From a virus, in the IMG/VR virus record IMGVR_UViG_3300025264_000007, positions 16,616-80,615 of that record: a DNA stretch of 64,000 nt; one strand, given 5' to 3'. Shown in pieces: positions 48,425-56,299 of this stretch; within the stretch, counting starts at the first letter, position 1; every line of letters begins with the position of its first letter. The translations under genes were made by a program, and so were the position numbers. Under the pieces are notes generated by a model. The model ran no database searches. It had not been told where the DNA came from and saw only the letters and a program-made list of their open reading frames with translations.

Positions 48425-49905
48425 GGTGCTTCTTTCTCCTGTTCTAAGTTTTGTTTCAAATCTCGCAACCCTTGTTTAAAACTTTTTTGTTGGTCATTTT
48501 CTTTTTTTTTATCTTCGGAGGTGGTCTTCCTCTCCTGTTTGAACTGTTTATATTTTTTGCGCAGATGCGCGTCTTGTTCTTGTTTGGTCTTCATCACCAC
48601 GGCGTCAATCGTGGAGTGCTCGTCGGGGGCTAATACTTTAAGGTGAACCTTTGAGGTGTCAAACTCCATAGGGTAGACGATGCCGTCAATGCCGTTCCGG
48701 TTCTTGGCTACAAACATGCGACCCTTGTTCTCGGTCTTGTCCTCAATCGTGCGGGAAATAGTACAGATAAAATCAGCGACGAAGCACTTATTGAAGGCTT
48801 CACTGATAGCTTCCATCGTAATGACTTCGGCGTTTAGTCCGCTTCGGTTGGTTTGGGATGCTGTCCATACTGGGATATCCCAGACTTGTCCGATGGCTCG
48901 GAGTTCTTCATAAATGTTTCCGAGGCTGTGGCGTAATTCCTGTGTCTTGAAGCCCGTGGCAGTAGGGCGAAGTAGGTCAGCATAATCTACAATAACCATG
49001 TCAACATCTACACCTTTCTGCTTCAGCTTCTCAAGGTGCCCGGTGATGGTTCTTGTGGAGGCTGACTTCGTGGGATACTCTTTGATAATTAGTTGCCCCG
49101 GAATATGTTTTACAACTTCTATAATGGAATCTTTCATGCTCATTAAATCTTTGAGTTGCACGCCGGTCAGGCACGAGTCGTAGCGTTGCCCGACAACGGT
49201 GTCGGCTAACTCCAAAGTGTAATGAACAACTGTCTTCCCCTTGACGACGGCCATAGCTCCAAGGTGAACAAGAGCCATTGACTTACCCGCTCCCGTGGGA
49301 GCAACAACAACGCCAAGCTCTCGCTTCCCGAGACCACCCTTGGTGATGCTGTCAATCTCGTCCCAGTGAGTAGGGATCGGATTACGCATCTTCATTTCAA
49401 AGCGGTCTTCCACATCTTTGTGGTAGTCGTGCCCCTGGTCGTTATCGGACCCAAGGTTCATCGCTTCGTTGATAACTTTTTGTATCTCATCAAAGCTCTG
49501 GGAATGGAGAAGATCTACTGACTTTAGGATTGCTTCCTTGAGTTTCTGCTTCTTGCAAAAGTCGAGGGATTTTTCTTTAATATATTCGGCGTCGTCGTCG
49601 CCTATGGCGTTGCTCTTGATTCGCGCGAGAAAATCAATGACCTGCTTGATAACGCTATCGGAGTAATCTTCGGTCTGAGTGCGAACCACGGAAACCATGG
49701 CCTCGTAGGTAGGGTGGGGATAACTTTGCTTGTGCTGGAAAAAAAGATCGACAAATACCTGAAGGTATTTCAGTTCTAAATAACTGATATCTAGAACTTC
49801 TTCCATCTGAGCGGCAAACGTGCGGTCAAAAAGAATTGTCTTCACTAGTTTTTCTTGAAAGGCTTTTCCAAACTTACTAAATGTATCGTAGTGTTGTTCA
49901 ACCAT
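48421..49905 (-). CDS. Replicative DNA helicase (DnaB/gp41-like)
   Basis: 494 residues. RecA-type core with Walker A 'APTGAGKS' (202-209), 'TVVHYTLELADTVVGQRYDS', Walker B 'DMVIVDYADL', 'VWTASQTNRSG' and 'MFVAKNRNG'. N-terminal helical domain for ring formation, and a Lys/Glu-rich tail. Unwinds DNA at the fork and recruits primase. No primase is evident in the window. A start at the ATG (49905) is preferred over the TTG before it. Confidence 0.9.
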   Translation of the reverse strand: MVEQHYDTFSKFGKAFQEKLVKTILFDRTFAAQMEEVLDISYLELKYLQVFVDLFFQHKQSYPHPTYEAMVSVVRTQTEDYSDSVIKQVIDFLARIKSNAIGDDDAEYIKEKSLDFCKKQKLKEAILKSVDLLHSQSFDEIQKVINEAMNLGSDNDQGHDYHKDVEDRFEMKMRNPIPTHWDEIDSITKGGLGKRELGVVVAPTGAGKSMALVHLGAMAVVKGKTVVHYTLELADTVVGQRYDSCLTGVQLKDLMSMKDSIIEVVKHIPGQLIIKEYPTKSASTRTITGHLEKLKQKGVDVDMVIVDYADLLRPTATGFKTQELRHSLGNIYEELRAIGQVWDIPVWTASQTNRSGLNAEVITMEAISEAFNKCFVADFICTISRTIEDKTENKGRMFVAKNRNGIDGIVYPMEFDTSKVHLKVLAPDEHSTIDAVVMKTKQEQDAHLRKKYKQFKQERKTTSEDKKKENDQQKSFKQGLRDLKQNLEQEKEAP

Positions 49906-49922
49906 CAATAACCCTAGTTCCT

Positions 49923-49950
49923 ACTATAACCCAACTGGTGAAAATGTGAA
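49923..49950 (-). promoter_or_regulatory. Sigma70-type promoter for helicase
   Basis: Minus-strand TTCACA, 16 nt, TATAGT. Confidence 0.55.
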
Positions 49951-49963
49951 GGCCGACCCTCAT

Positions 49964-50917
49964 TTATTTTGCATGAGAGCCGAGCATGACCATTAGCTCG
50001 TCAATATTTAAAGTACCAATACCATCTTTGAGGAGCATTTTCCTAATTTGAGTGCGATTCAATTTGACCCCGTCATTCTGAATAGCGTATTTGAGTTTGC
50101 GCGTTCCTTGCAATGATATGGTGCTCGTATATAGTTGCATGATTTCGTAATTTAAGGCAATAATTTCTTCGCTTTCCAGAACTTTTTGAAATGCCTTGAC
50201 TTTATTTTTGTTCTTTTTTGCGTGGGTCAAAATGTCTGCTAAACCATAGTCTTGGTTTTCCGAAAGGAAAGAAAATCTTTTGGCAACTGTGGCTAGACCC
50301 AGACCTTTTACTCCATCCAAGTTATCTGACTTGTCCCCGACGATGGCTCGTGCCCATGCAAAGTTGCGAGGATGAATGTGGTATTGCTCTATCACCTTGT
50401 TCTTGTTCAGAACTTCCTCGTTCTTGCCGGGTCGGATAAGAACTGTCTTGTCGTCGCACAACTGAATAAAATCTTTATCAGAGGAGATGATTAATTTTTG
50501 CCAGGTTGCATATTGATTGCAGTGACAAAGCCACGCAATCACATCGTCGGCTTCCACATTTTCCACAGCAAGTTGAAGGACTGGGAGGTTTTCTAAATAC
50601 TCTGTTAGTCTGATGACCTGCTCGTATTTATTTTCTCGCTCTTCTTCGGGGGTGGAAAACTCATACTCTCGGTTGAGCTTGGGGGCTTTGCGTCCCACCT
50701 TATAGTTTTTATTTTTTTCCCTGCGAGACTGGGAGCCGCCGGGACCTTCCCACGCTACAACAACTCGGTCAGGCTTGGCCCGCCGTACCTCTTTTTGAAG
50801 GGACCGCAAGAAGCCAGTCAACCCTCCGATGGGGTTGCCGTTGGCATCCAGTTGAGGGGACATAACATAGTTGCGGATGAACATATTTTGTCCATCGATG
50901 ATAAGCAATCTTTTCAT
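49964..50917 (-). CDS. 5'-3' exonuclease / flap endonuclease (RNase H-like)
   Basis: 317 residues. 'RLLIIDGQNMFIRNY' (Asp8), 'VVVAWEG', 'VEADDVIAWLCH', 'LIISSDKDFIQLCDD' and 'GDKSDNLDGVKGLG' are the metal-binding and helix-hairpin motifs of the FEN/PolI-exo/T4 RNase H family. It removes RNA primers and flaps on the lagging strand. Promoter inside the end of recA. Confidence 0.92.
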   Translation of the reverse strand: MKRLLIIDGQNMFIRNYVMSPQLDANGNPIGGLTGFLRSLQKEVRRAKPDRVVVAWEGPGGSQSRREKNKNYKVGRKAPKLNREYEFSTPEEERENKYEQVIRLTEYLENLPVLQLAVENVEADDVIAWLCHCNQYATWQKLIISSDKDFIQLCDDKTVLIRPGKNEEVLNKNKVIEQYHIHPRNFAWARAIVGDKSDNLDGVKGLGLATVAKRFSFLSENQDYGLADILTHAKKNKNKVKAFQKVLESEEIIALNYEIMQLYTSTISLQGTRKLKYAIQNDGVKLNRTQIRKMLLKDGIGTLNIDELMVMLGSHAK

Positions 50918-50935
50918 GGGGCTCCAAAGAAGTTT

Positions 50936-52006
50936 CTACTTCTTTCCTATTCTACACTCATCTTCTAAAATGTCAAGAACTCTTTTCTTAAAGTTCTCGT
51001 CTTCCAAAAGTTTCGGAAAGTCCTTACTTTGGAATTTTTTATCTTTGCCGTCAATATTGATTGTATACCACGCACCGCTGCGAACACAGCCGGGAGTCCC
51101 GCTGATAGCGGTGAGCCACGAGCCTGAGTCGTCAATGCCAACTCGGTCGTTGGCCAAATCAAATAACACATCAAACTCACAACTGCGAGGTGATGGTCCG
51201 AAGCGAGACTTCATGGTCTTCGCACTCGTGTGGAACCCAATGATCTGTTTCTTTGCGTTCCGGATTTCTCCGTTGGCTTTGCTCTTGTGCTGGGTCAGCC
51301 AGATGCGAGCAGAGGCGTGGTAGGGCAGAGCCTTCCCGCCGGGCTCAACTCGGTTGTCGCCAAACATCACGCCGATGTTGGTTTTCAACTGGTTGGTAAA
51401 GACCAGAGCAATCTGCTCCCTGCCAAGAGTCTCCGTCACTTTTCGCATGCCTTTGGCTAGAGCCTTGGCTGTCAAGCCGATACGACTGTTGGGGTCGTAG
51501 TCTCCTTCAATCTCGGCTCTGACTGGTGTGCCAGCAACGCTATCCCAAACAATACAAACAAGTTTGTTGGGAGCCTTTTCCCTGATGAGTCCAATGAGAC
51601 GCTCGATGTTCTCAAAGACCTCCTCAATCGTGCCGGGCTGAACATACATAAAATTGTTCTTTGTGTCAAGCCCTAGTTGTTCCATAAAATCCGGAGAGGC
51701 TGCGTTTTCTGTATCAATATATACAGCGAGCCCTCCCATCTTCTGGCAGTTAGCTAGGATCTGAGTCACGACAAGGCTCTTGCCGCTGGCAGATTCACCA
51801 GCAATTGTTGTGAGTTTGCCTACTGGGATTCCGCCGTTTCGTTTGTTGGATATAATATAATCCAAGAGCGTTGATCCGGTAGGAATCCAAGTCTTTACGT
51901 CTGTGGGGTTGTCCCCGTGCAGATCGTAAGCAACATTCTCTTTAGCTGCCTTGTTTAATTCGCTGCGCAAATCATTTACAAGGGAGTTTGTAGCTCCTCT
52001 AGCCAT
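50936..52006 (-). CDS. RecA/UvsX recombinase
   Basis: 356 residues from 'MARGATNSLVNDLRSELNKA' (GGAGATAAA upstream); a TTG at 52066 would add 20 unlikely residues. Walker A 'GESASGKS', 'LAVYIDTENAASPDFMEQLG', Walker B 'LVCIVWDSVAG', loop 'LALVFTNQLKTNIG'. Promotes strand exchange for recombination-dependent replication and repair. The C-terminus ends in a small basic segment. Lies next to SSB as in T4-like modules. Confidence 0.93.
   Translation of the reverse strand: MARGATNSLVNDLRSELNKAAKENVAYDLHGDNPTDVKTWIPTGSTLLDYIISNKRNGGIPVGKLTTIAGESASGKSLVVTQILANCQKMGGLAVYIDTENAASPDFMEQLGLDTKNNFMYVQPGTIEEVFENIERLIGLIREKAPNKLVCIVWDSVAGTPVRAEIEGDYDPNSRIGLTAKALAKGMRKVTETLGREQIALVFTNQLKTNIGVMFGDNRVEPGGKALPYHASARIWLTQHKSKANGEIRNAKKQIIGFHTSAKTMKSRFGPSPRSCEFDVLFDLANDRVGIDDSGSWLTAISGTPGCVRSGAWYTINIDGKDKKFQSKDFPKLLEDENFKKRVLDILEDECRIGKK
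50949..50976 (-). promoter_or_regulatory. Promoter inside 3' end of recA
   Basis: Minus-strand TTCTTGACA, 16 nt, TAGAAT, 32 nt before the exonuclease start; same -35 and -10 as the site at 29912-29939. Confidence 0.65.
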
Positions 52007-52022
52007 TTTATCTCCATAAGGA

Positions 52023-52046
52023 GAGGCACCTATAACCCCGTGCCTC
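52023..52046 (-). other. Hairpin between SSB and recA
   Basis: A 7-bp stem (GAGGCAC/GTGCCTC) with a 10-nt loop just before the recA ribosome site. No T run, so a processing or attenuation signal is more likely than a terminator. Confidence 0.5.
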
Positions 52047-52066
52047 CCTGCGGGTTTGGCGGTCAA

Positions 52067-52843
52067 CTACGCCAAAAGTTCGTCGAAGGCAGACTCAATG
52101 TCAGACACACCTTCCATGCTGGTGCTCGGCTTGGTCGTGGTGGTAGTGTTTTCATTGTAGCGAGTGGTTTCCGATCCGGTTGTAGCGGGCTCATTGTTGA
52201 GAGTTTCCTGCAAAACCTTTTCGCACTCTTCAAAAGAAACACGCACAAAAGCCTCGGTCGTGTCGGGAACGGTAGCAAGAAGCTTCTCGCGATCATCCTC
52301 GGTGGCGGCGAGCGGTGAAGTTTTGCGCATTGGTCGAATGTCAGTAGTGGGGAAAGATTGCCCCGACTTCTTTCCGTATTCGACGCGAATGTCAGTTCCT
52401 TCAACGGCATCAGTAATGTCGCCATACTCAGGATCAAGAACAACATTAAGAAGGTTCTCGTAGGTGGTGCGTGAAAAGCCCCACCAGCGAATCCCTTTGT
52501 CTTCTTCACCGCGAACGAGAACGGGAGCGAAGACACGCATCTTAGGCCAAAAGCGTTTGGCGATCTGCTTATCTTCCTCGTTGCCGCTGTTCCAAAGTTT
52601 GGTTCCAAACTCCGAAATGGGATCCGTCTCGCCAAAAGTGCGAGGGCTCAAAAGGCTCGTTTTGCCTTCGGAGCCAATTCCGTAATGGAAGTAACATTCC
52701 TTGAATGGGTCGCCGTTGGCTGGGCAAACAAGTCGAATGACCTGCGTGCCATCTTCCGGCTTCCAAAAAATGTCTGAGGAGTCGCCCCCTCGCGTCGTAA
52801 GAGCGGAATGTTTTTGCCGCATCTTGTCTAAATCAATACCCAT
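52067..52843 (-). CDS. Single-stranded DNA-binding protein (gp32-like)
   Basis: 258 residues. N-terminal basic lead 'MGIDLDKMRQKHSALTTRGG', core with 'FWKPEDGTQVIRLVCPANGD' and 'FHYGIGSEGKTSLLSPRTFG' as in gp32-type OB-fold proteins, and a C-terminal acidic tail 'SDIESAFDELLA' after a Thr/Ser-rich linker. The tail would recruit partner proteins. Zinc Cys of T4 gp32 are reduced here. AAAGGAGAAA upstream. Confidence 0.85.
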   Translation of the reverse strand: MGIDLDKMRQKHSALTTRGGDSSDIFWKPEDGTQVIRLVCPANGDPFKECYFHYGIGSEGKTSLLSPRTFGETDPISEFGTKLWNSGNEEDKQIAKRFWPKMRVFAPVLVRGEEDKGIRWWGFSRTTYENLLNVVLDPEYGDITDAVEGTDIRVEYGKKSGQSFPTTDIRPMRKTSPLAATEDDREKLLATVPDTTEAFVRVSFEECEKVLQETLNNEPATTGSETTRYNENTTTTTKPSTSMEGVSDIESAFDELLA

Positions 52844-52879
52844 GTATTTCTCCTTTACTGGTTAGTTGACCGTGCATAT

Positions 52880-52908
52880 ACTATAACACACCCTCCTAGG
52901 GTTTATAG
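52880..52908 (-). promoter_or_regulatory. Extended -10 promoter for SSB
   Basis: Minus-strand TGTTATAGT, an extended -10 (TGNTATAGT) with no good -35. A small CCCTAGGAGGG inverted repeat lies in the spacer and might bind a regulator. Confidence 0.4.
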
Positions 52909-52934
52909 TAATTCTGAATCTTTTTTGTTTCCTA

Positions 52935-52963
52935 AGAAAAAGGAGGGGCTTAGGCCCCTCCTT
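52935..52963 (-). terminator. Rho-independent terminator after Hsp20
   Basis: 10-bp stem (GGAGGGGC core) with 4-nt loop and TTTTT on the minus strand. Confidence 0.85.
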
Positions 52964-52986
52964 CTGGCTGTGCTACAAAACCGGTA

Positions 52987-53403
52987 TCAGTTGATATCAA
53001 TAATGACCGGCTGGAGTTGTTCCTTCCGGGGAATAGTAACCGACAAGAGACCGTTGTGAAAGTCAGCAGAACAAGCCGTCAGGTCAAGGTTGCTGTCATA
53101 GTTCACAAAAGTCTTTTGAAAACTGCGCCGGGCAATGCGGCGGCTCGTGTCGCCTTCGGTAGTTGCCTCTGCTTTCACAGTAAGGCTGCTCTTCTCGGGC
53201 TGAATCTCAATGGTGAGATCCTCTTTGCTGAAACCTGCGAGGGCAAACTCAAGGGTTGTGCTCCCGTCTTCGTTGGAGAAAATATCGGCAACAGGATAAC
53301 CCTGTGTTGACTTTCTCGCTAGTGATGGGAAGTCTCCGAACAGTTCATCAAAGATGCTCCGCCCAAGTAGACTAGGTGTATGGTATTTTACTAAATTGCT
53401 CAT
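52987..53403 (-). CDS. Small heat-shock protein (Hsp20/alpha-crystallin)
   Basis: 138 residues. Alpha-crystallin domain: 'PVADIFSNEDGSTTLEFALA', 'GFSKEDLTIEIQPEKSSLTV', 'RRSFQKTFVNYD', 'ADFHNGLLSVTIPRKEQLQP'. N-terminal 'DELFGDFPS' and a C-terminal IxI-like 'VIIDIN'. Holds unfolding proteins without ATP. Hsp20 genes are common in T4-like cyanophages. Flanked by its own promoter and terminator, so it can be expressed alone. Confidence 0.93.
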   Translation of the reverse strand: MSNLVKYHTPSLLGRSIFDELFGDFPSLARKSTQGYPVADIFSNEDGSTTLEFALAGFSKEDLTIEIQPEKSSLTVKAEATTEGDTSRRIARRSFQKTFVNYDSNLDLTACSADFHNGLLSVTIPRKEQLQPVIIDIN

Positions 53404-53496
53404 GTTGTTTCCTCCTTTATAAGCAAGGTTGTTTGTGACTCCGTTAGGCAGTCGCTAGATTGTAAGCACCGCACAGCCACTTACTATCTGTCTATA

Positions 53497-53524
53497 ACTA
53501 TACTATAGATTTCTTATTTGTCAA
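53497..53524 (-). promoter_or_regulatory. Sigma70-type promoter for Hsp20
   Basis: Minus-strand AACTTGACA, 16 nt, TATAGT. The -35 includes the stop codon of the tiny membrane gene. Confidence 0.7.
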
Positions 53525-53616
53525 GTTTTTATCTTATCCCACACGAGTATCCCCCAATAAAGGGGGGTGTAAAGAACCGCTACAATGACGGTAAGAAGTT
53601 TGTAAAGAAGGTTCAT
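53521..53616 (-). CDS. Tiny membrane peptide (31 aa)
   Basis: 'MNLLYKLLTVIVAVLYTPLY' plus 11 residues, one transmembrane helix, ending 'WDKIKT'. AAAGG lies about 8 nt upstream. Its TGA is embedded in the TTGACA of the Hsp20 promoter, so a gene and promoter share bases. Confidence 0.5.
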   Translation of the reverse strand: MNLLYKLLTVIVAVLYTPLYWGILVWDKIKT

Positions 53617-53646
53617 GCTATGCCTTTCTGGGAGAACCGGTGACGA

Positions 53647-54105
53647 TTATTCTGTCGGCTCTGTCGGGGGAGGGTCTTCTATTTTAAATATCTTAGCCAC
53701 TCTGATGGGCTGCACTTTTAACTCGCGGTTCATCGAAAGTAGGATCGTCTCTCTGTAGTTCTCCCAATTGAGCTTGAGGTCTCTTCCGGTTTTTCCCCCG
53801 TGCTCGCTGGCAATGGCCAGATTGAGGGCGTTGATGGTGTAAAGAGTGTTGGTCTGCTTTTTGCGATGAACTCGCATTGTAAAAAGGCGCGGGTTGAATT
53901 TTTTACCCTTTTCAGGAATGGCGTTATAGGTGAGGATCTTCTTCGTGCTGTCTTCCTTGTCTTCAAACAAGAAGATAAATTTATTGGTGAGGTTTAAGGT
54001 ATCTGCAATAGCTTGCACTTCCTCCATAATTTGCTCTTCCGACTCGGTAGTTATAAAAGACGCCAAAAGAAATCCCTTTTGGCCGGATGTTGGTTTGCGG
54101 GTCAT
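53647..54105 (-). CDS. Conserved phage protein of unknown function
   Basis: 152 residues. 'KFIFLFEDKEDSTKKILTYN', 'MRVHRKKQTNTLYTINALN' and 'LNWENYRETILLSMNRELKV' form a pattern I recall from T4-like marine phages near replication genes. Alpha/beta with a Pro-rich tail. No catalytic motif evident. Confidence 0.5.
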   Translation of the reverse strand: MTRKPTSGQKGFLLASFITTESEEQIMEEVQAIADTLNLTNKFIFLFEDKEDSTKKILTYNAIPEKGKKFNPRLFTMRVHRKKQTNTLYTINALNLAIASEHGGKTGRDLKLNWENYRETILLSMNRELKVQPIRVAKIFKIEDPPPTEPTE

Positions 54106-54133
54106 TGATGTGTGCTCTCCCTAGCTAGACGCC

Positions 54134-54178
54134 CGCTGGGGGACCCCCAGGGGATAAAACGGCTTTCCACCGAAAGCT
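54134..54178 (-). terminator. Hairpin pair, possible terminator
   Basis: On the minus strand a GCTTTC/GAAAGC stem (54162-54177) is followed by CGTTTTATCC, and then a strong CTGGGGG-N-CCCCCAG hairpin at about 54136-54150. Probably ends the FtsZ-like transcript; the second hairpin may stabilise the 5' end of the next message. Confidence 0.5.
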
Positions 54179-54213
54179 CTCTTTATATAGATCTTCGGCT
54201 TATAAAAGGCTCC

Positions 54214-55068
54214 CTATTTAATGAGCACTTGAATATCTTTGGAGAAAAAAGTAAGTAATACCATGGTCGTATCAAAGGTGGTGGAATAAACGGAAAAACT
54301 AGTGTTTACTCCTTCCTTGGTGAATTTTTTAGTTTGGGTTTTAATTTCCCGCATAAGACTACTATTTTCTTCAAGCTCGTCATGAGGAATTCCATAATAA
54401 TGGTGTGCATCTTGCTCCCCCTTGAGCGGAAAAAGATATTTTATGTCGGCGTCGGGCTCTAGCGAGGATATGCCAAAGGTTCCGATGCGTGAAATGTCGG
54501 CGGGGGGAACCTTGTTACTGAGAACCGGATCCGTGTGATCATAATAATTAACCATAGCGACGGTGGAAGCTATAAAGTTGTAAATGCTCTTATCGTATTC
54601 TTTGATTGACACATCCCCCACTACCTCTTCCACCGTGGCGCGATCGACCAAAAACATTCTTTCAAACATTCCGCTGCGGGTGTATTGCTGGAGAATATTA
54701 AATACGATCTTGTCGTCGCGCTTCTGCGTAGTGTTGGCTACCTGCCGATCCGGCGCGATATAAAGAACACTTATGTTAGCGTCTCTTATCTGTTCCAATA
54801 TAGCCAGAGCCATCCCCGACGCGGGATCTCCGCCGCCCACGATAAAAAGAATTTCATCCCCCTCTTTGACACTTCGGAGATAGGCGCTAATTTCCACAGC
54901 ATCGACGGCTGATTCATATGCCTCGATATCGACGGCGGGCTCTATATCAAGATTTGCCCGGTCTCCGGTGCAAGGATCTGCAATCTTATAGATGCGATAT
55001 TCCGGGTAACGCGAAAATTCTTCGGCAACCCCGCACCCTGTTCTACCCAGACCAATAATCTTTTCCAT
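54214..55068 (-). CDS. FtsZ/tubulin-like GTPase
   Basis: 284 residues. 'IIGLGRTGCGVAEEFSRYPE' (4-23) matches the N-terminal nucleotide loop of tubulin/FtsZ-type proteins and 'LFIVGGGDPASGMALAILEQ' (74-93) the GGGTGSG-type signature in altered form. 'SVLYIAPDRQ' and a mid-protein 'QQYTRSGMFERMFLVDR' follow. Similar proteins occur in T4-like marine phages next to the PolA-like gene, by memory. Tubulin relatives in jumbo phages centre the phage nucleus; whether this one polymerises is unknown. Start overlaps the polymerase stop by one base. Confidence 0.55.
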   Translation of the reverse strand: MEKIIGLGRTGCGVAEEFSRYPEYRIYKIADPCTGDRANLDIEPAVDIEAYESAVDAVEISAYLRSVKEGDEILFIVGGGDPASGMALAILEQIRDANISVLYIAPDRQVANTTQKRDDKIVFNILQQYTRSGMFERMFLVDRATVEEVVGDVSIKEYDKSIYNFIASTVAMVNYYDHTDPVLSNKVPPADISRIGTFGISSLEPDADIKYLFPLKGEQDAHHYYGIPHDELEENSSLMREIKTQTKKFTKEGVNTSFSVYSTTFDTTMVLLTFFSKDIQVLIK

Positions 55069-56288
55069 TACGTTGGAAACTCCTTAAGGTTCCCCAAGTC
55101 GTTGCCGCTGCTCACATTTATTTTAAACCGCCCGAATTTGGTAGACTCCATCAATTGCTTGATATCCCCCAATAGGGCTTCGTCTTTCTGGGAAAAATCA
55201 ATCACAATAGCGTCATGAATGATACATGCAATGTGAGAGTGGGAGCCCTGAGAACGTAACAGGTGATCGATTTTGAGTGCCTGCAATAAGGTAAGTTCGG
55301 CACACGTTGATTGAACAATATAATTCAGAGCATGATGCTCGTCAACGTTGTCAATCTCCTTGCGATAGGGAGTGTATACTTTTTTACCGTCCCAATATTG
55401 ATCTAAAACCTGTTCTTTGTTGTAGAACTTTTCTAAATGTTTGGAGTAAAGTCTGGTCTCTGCCGACTTGGATCCATAGAGCCACGCAAAAAAAGCCGTC
55501 TTTACTTCTTCTCTCGATTTCTTTTTCCCAAAAATCTCGCGGCGGTGGAATTCATGAACATCGTCGGAAGGCTGCGGCATCCCGAGCATCCCCAGGAGCA
55601 CGCGCACCTCTGCGCCATTAAAGTCTAGCTCTAGGAAATAATCATTCCTCGGCTCCACCACGCTGCGCAGTCTTTTTTTGAGTGTGAGAATCGGAAAAGA
55701 ATTTCGGCGGGTAGTAAGTCGCCCCGTCTTAGTTCCGAATTGATTATAGCGAATATAAGGAGGCGCTCCCAACAGGCGGCGAATTGGGCCGTCGCGGGGC
55801 TCTCCGCTAATAAAAGCCTTCAGTCGCTGGTCGTTGATTTTGAGCGGGCGGTTGGAAATGTCTTCCAAAAGCTGACACACTTTCAAGAGATACTCGTATC
55901 GCTGAGGGCGTTCGTAATGAGTGATCACATAATCAGTGATGATATTCTTCACCTCGCAAAAGTCAGCTAAAAAGCGCGTGGGAATAAGGTCAAAAATACA
56001 GTGGCTGTCTATATCCACTTTCCCAATGCCCAACGAACGTCGAAATGCCAGAAGCCGAGCGGCTACCTCATTCCAATCCTCTCTCAGGTATTCGGGGATC
56101 ACTTCCTCCATCTTCTTGTCTTGTACATATAAGTTGGCATATTCAATCTCGCCGCGGTCGCGGAGGTATTCCGAATATTTCCATGTCTTTGACATGTGCG
56201 CCGGAAAGTCGGCGGCGTCGAAATGCAGGGAACCGTTGCAATAAATCCCCACGCATTCCGATTTATCGTCTAGCGTTTGAAATAGCAT
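55068..56288 (-). CDS. Truncated PolA-family DNA polymerase-like protein
   Basis: 406 residues carrying only the polymerase half of family A: 'FGTKTGRLTTRRNSFPIL' (185-202), motif A 'LDFNGAE' (221-227, Asp222), O-helix 'REEVKTAFFAWLYG' (259-272) and motif C 'IHDAIVID' (357-364), where the usual HDE is HDA but the catalytic Asp359 stays. No 3'-5' exonuclease domain. It may be a repair, gap-filling or end-processing polymerase beside the DnaE replicase. Coupled to the FtsZ-like gene. Confidence 0.8.
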   Translation of the reverse strand: MLFQTLDDKSECVGIYCNGSLHFDAADFPAHMSKTWKYSEYLRDRGEIEYANLYVQDKKMEEVIPEYLREDWNEVAARLLAFRRSLGIGKVDIDSHCIFDLIPTRFLADFCEVKNIITDYVITHYERPQRYEYLLKVCQLLEDISNRPLKINDQRLKAFISGEPRDGPIRRLLGAPPYIRYNQFGTKTGRLTTRRNSFPILTLKKRLRSVVEPRNDYFLELDFNGAEVRVLLGMLGMPQPSDDVHEFHRREIFGKKKSREEVKTAFFAWLYGSKSAETRLYSKHLEKFYNKEQVLDQYWDGKKVYTPYRKEIDNVDEHHALNYIVQSTCAELTLLQALKIDHLLRSQGSHSHIACIIHDAIVIDFSQKDEALLGDIKQLMESTKFGRFKINVSSGNDLGNLKEFPT

Positions 56289-56299
56289 TTAATACTTTC

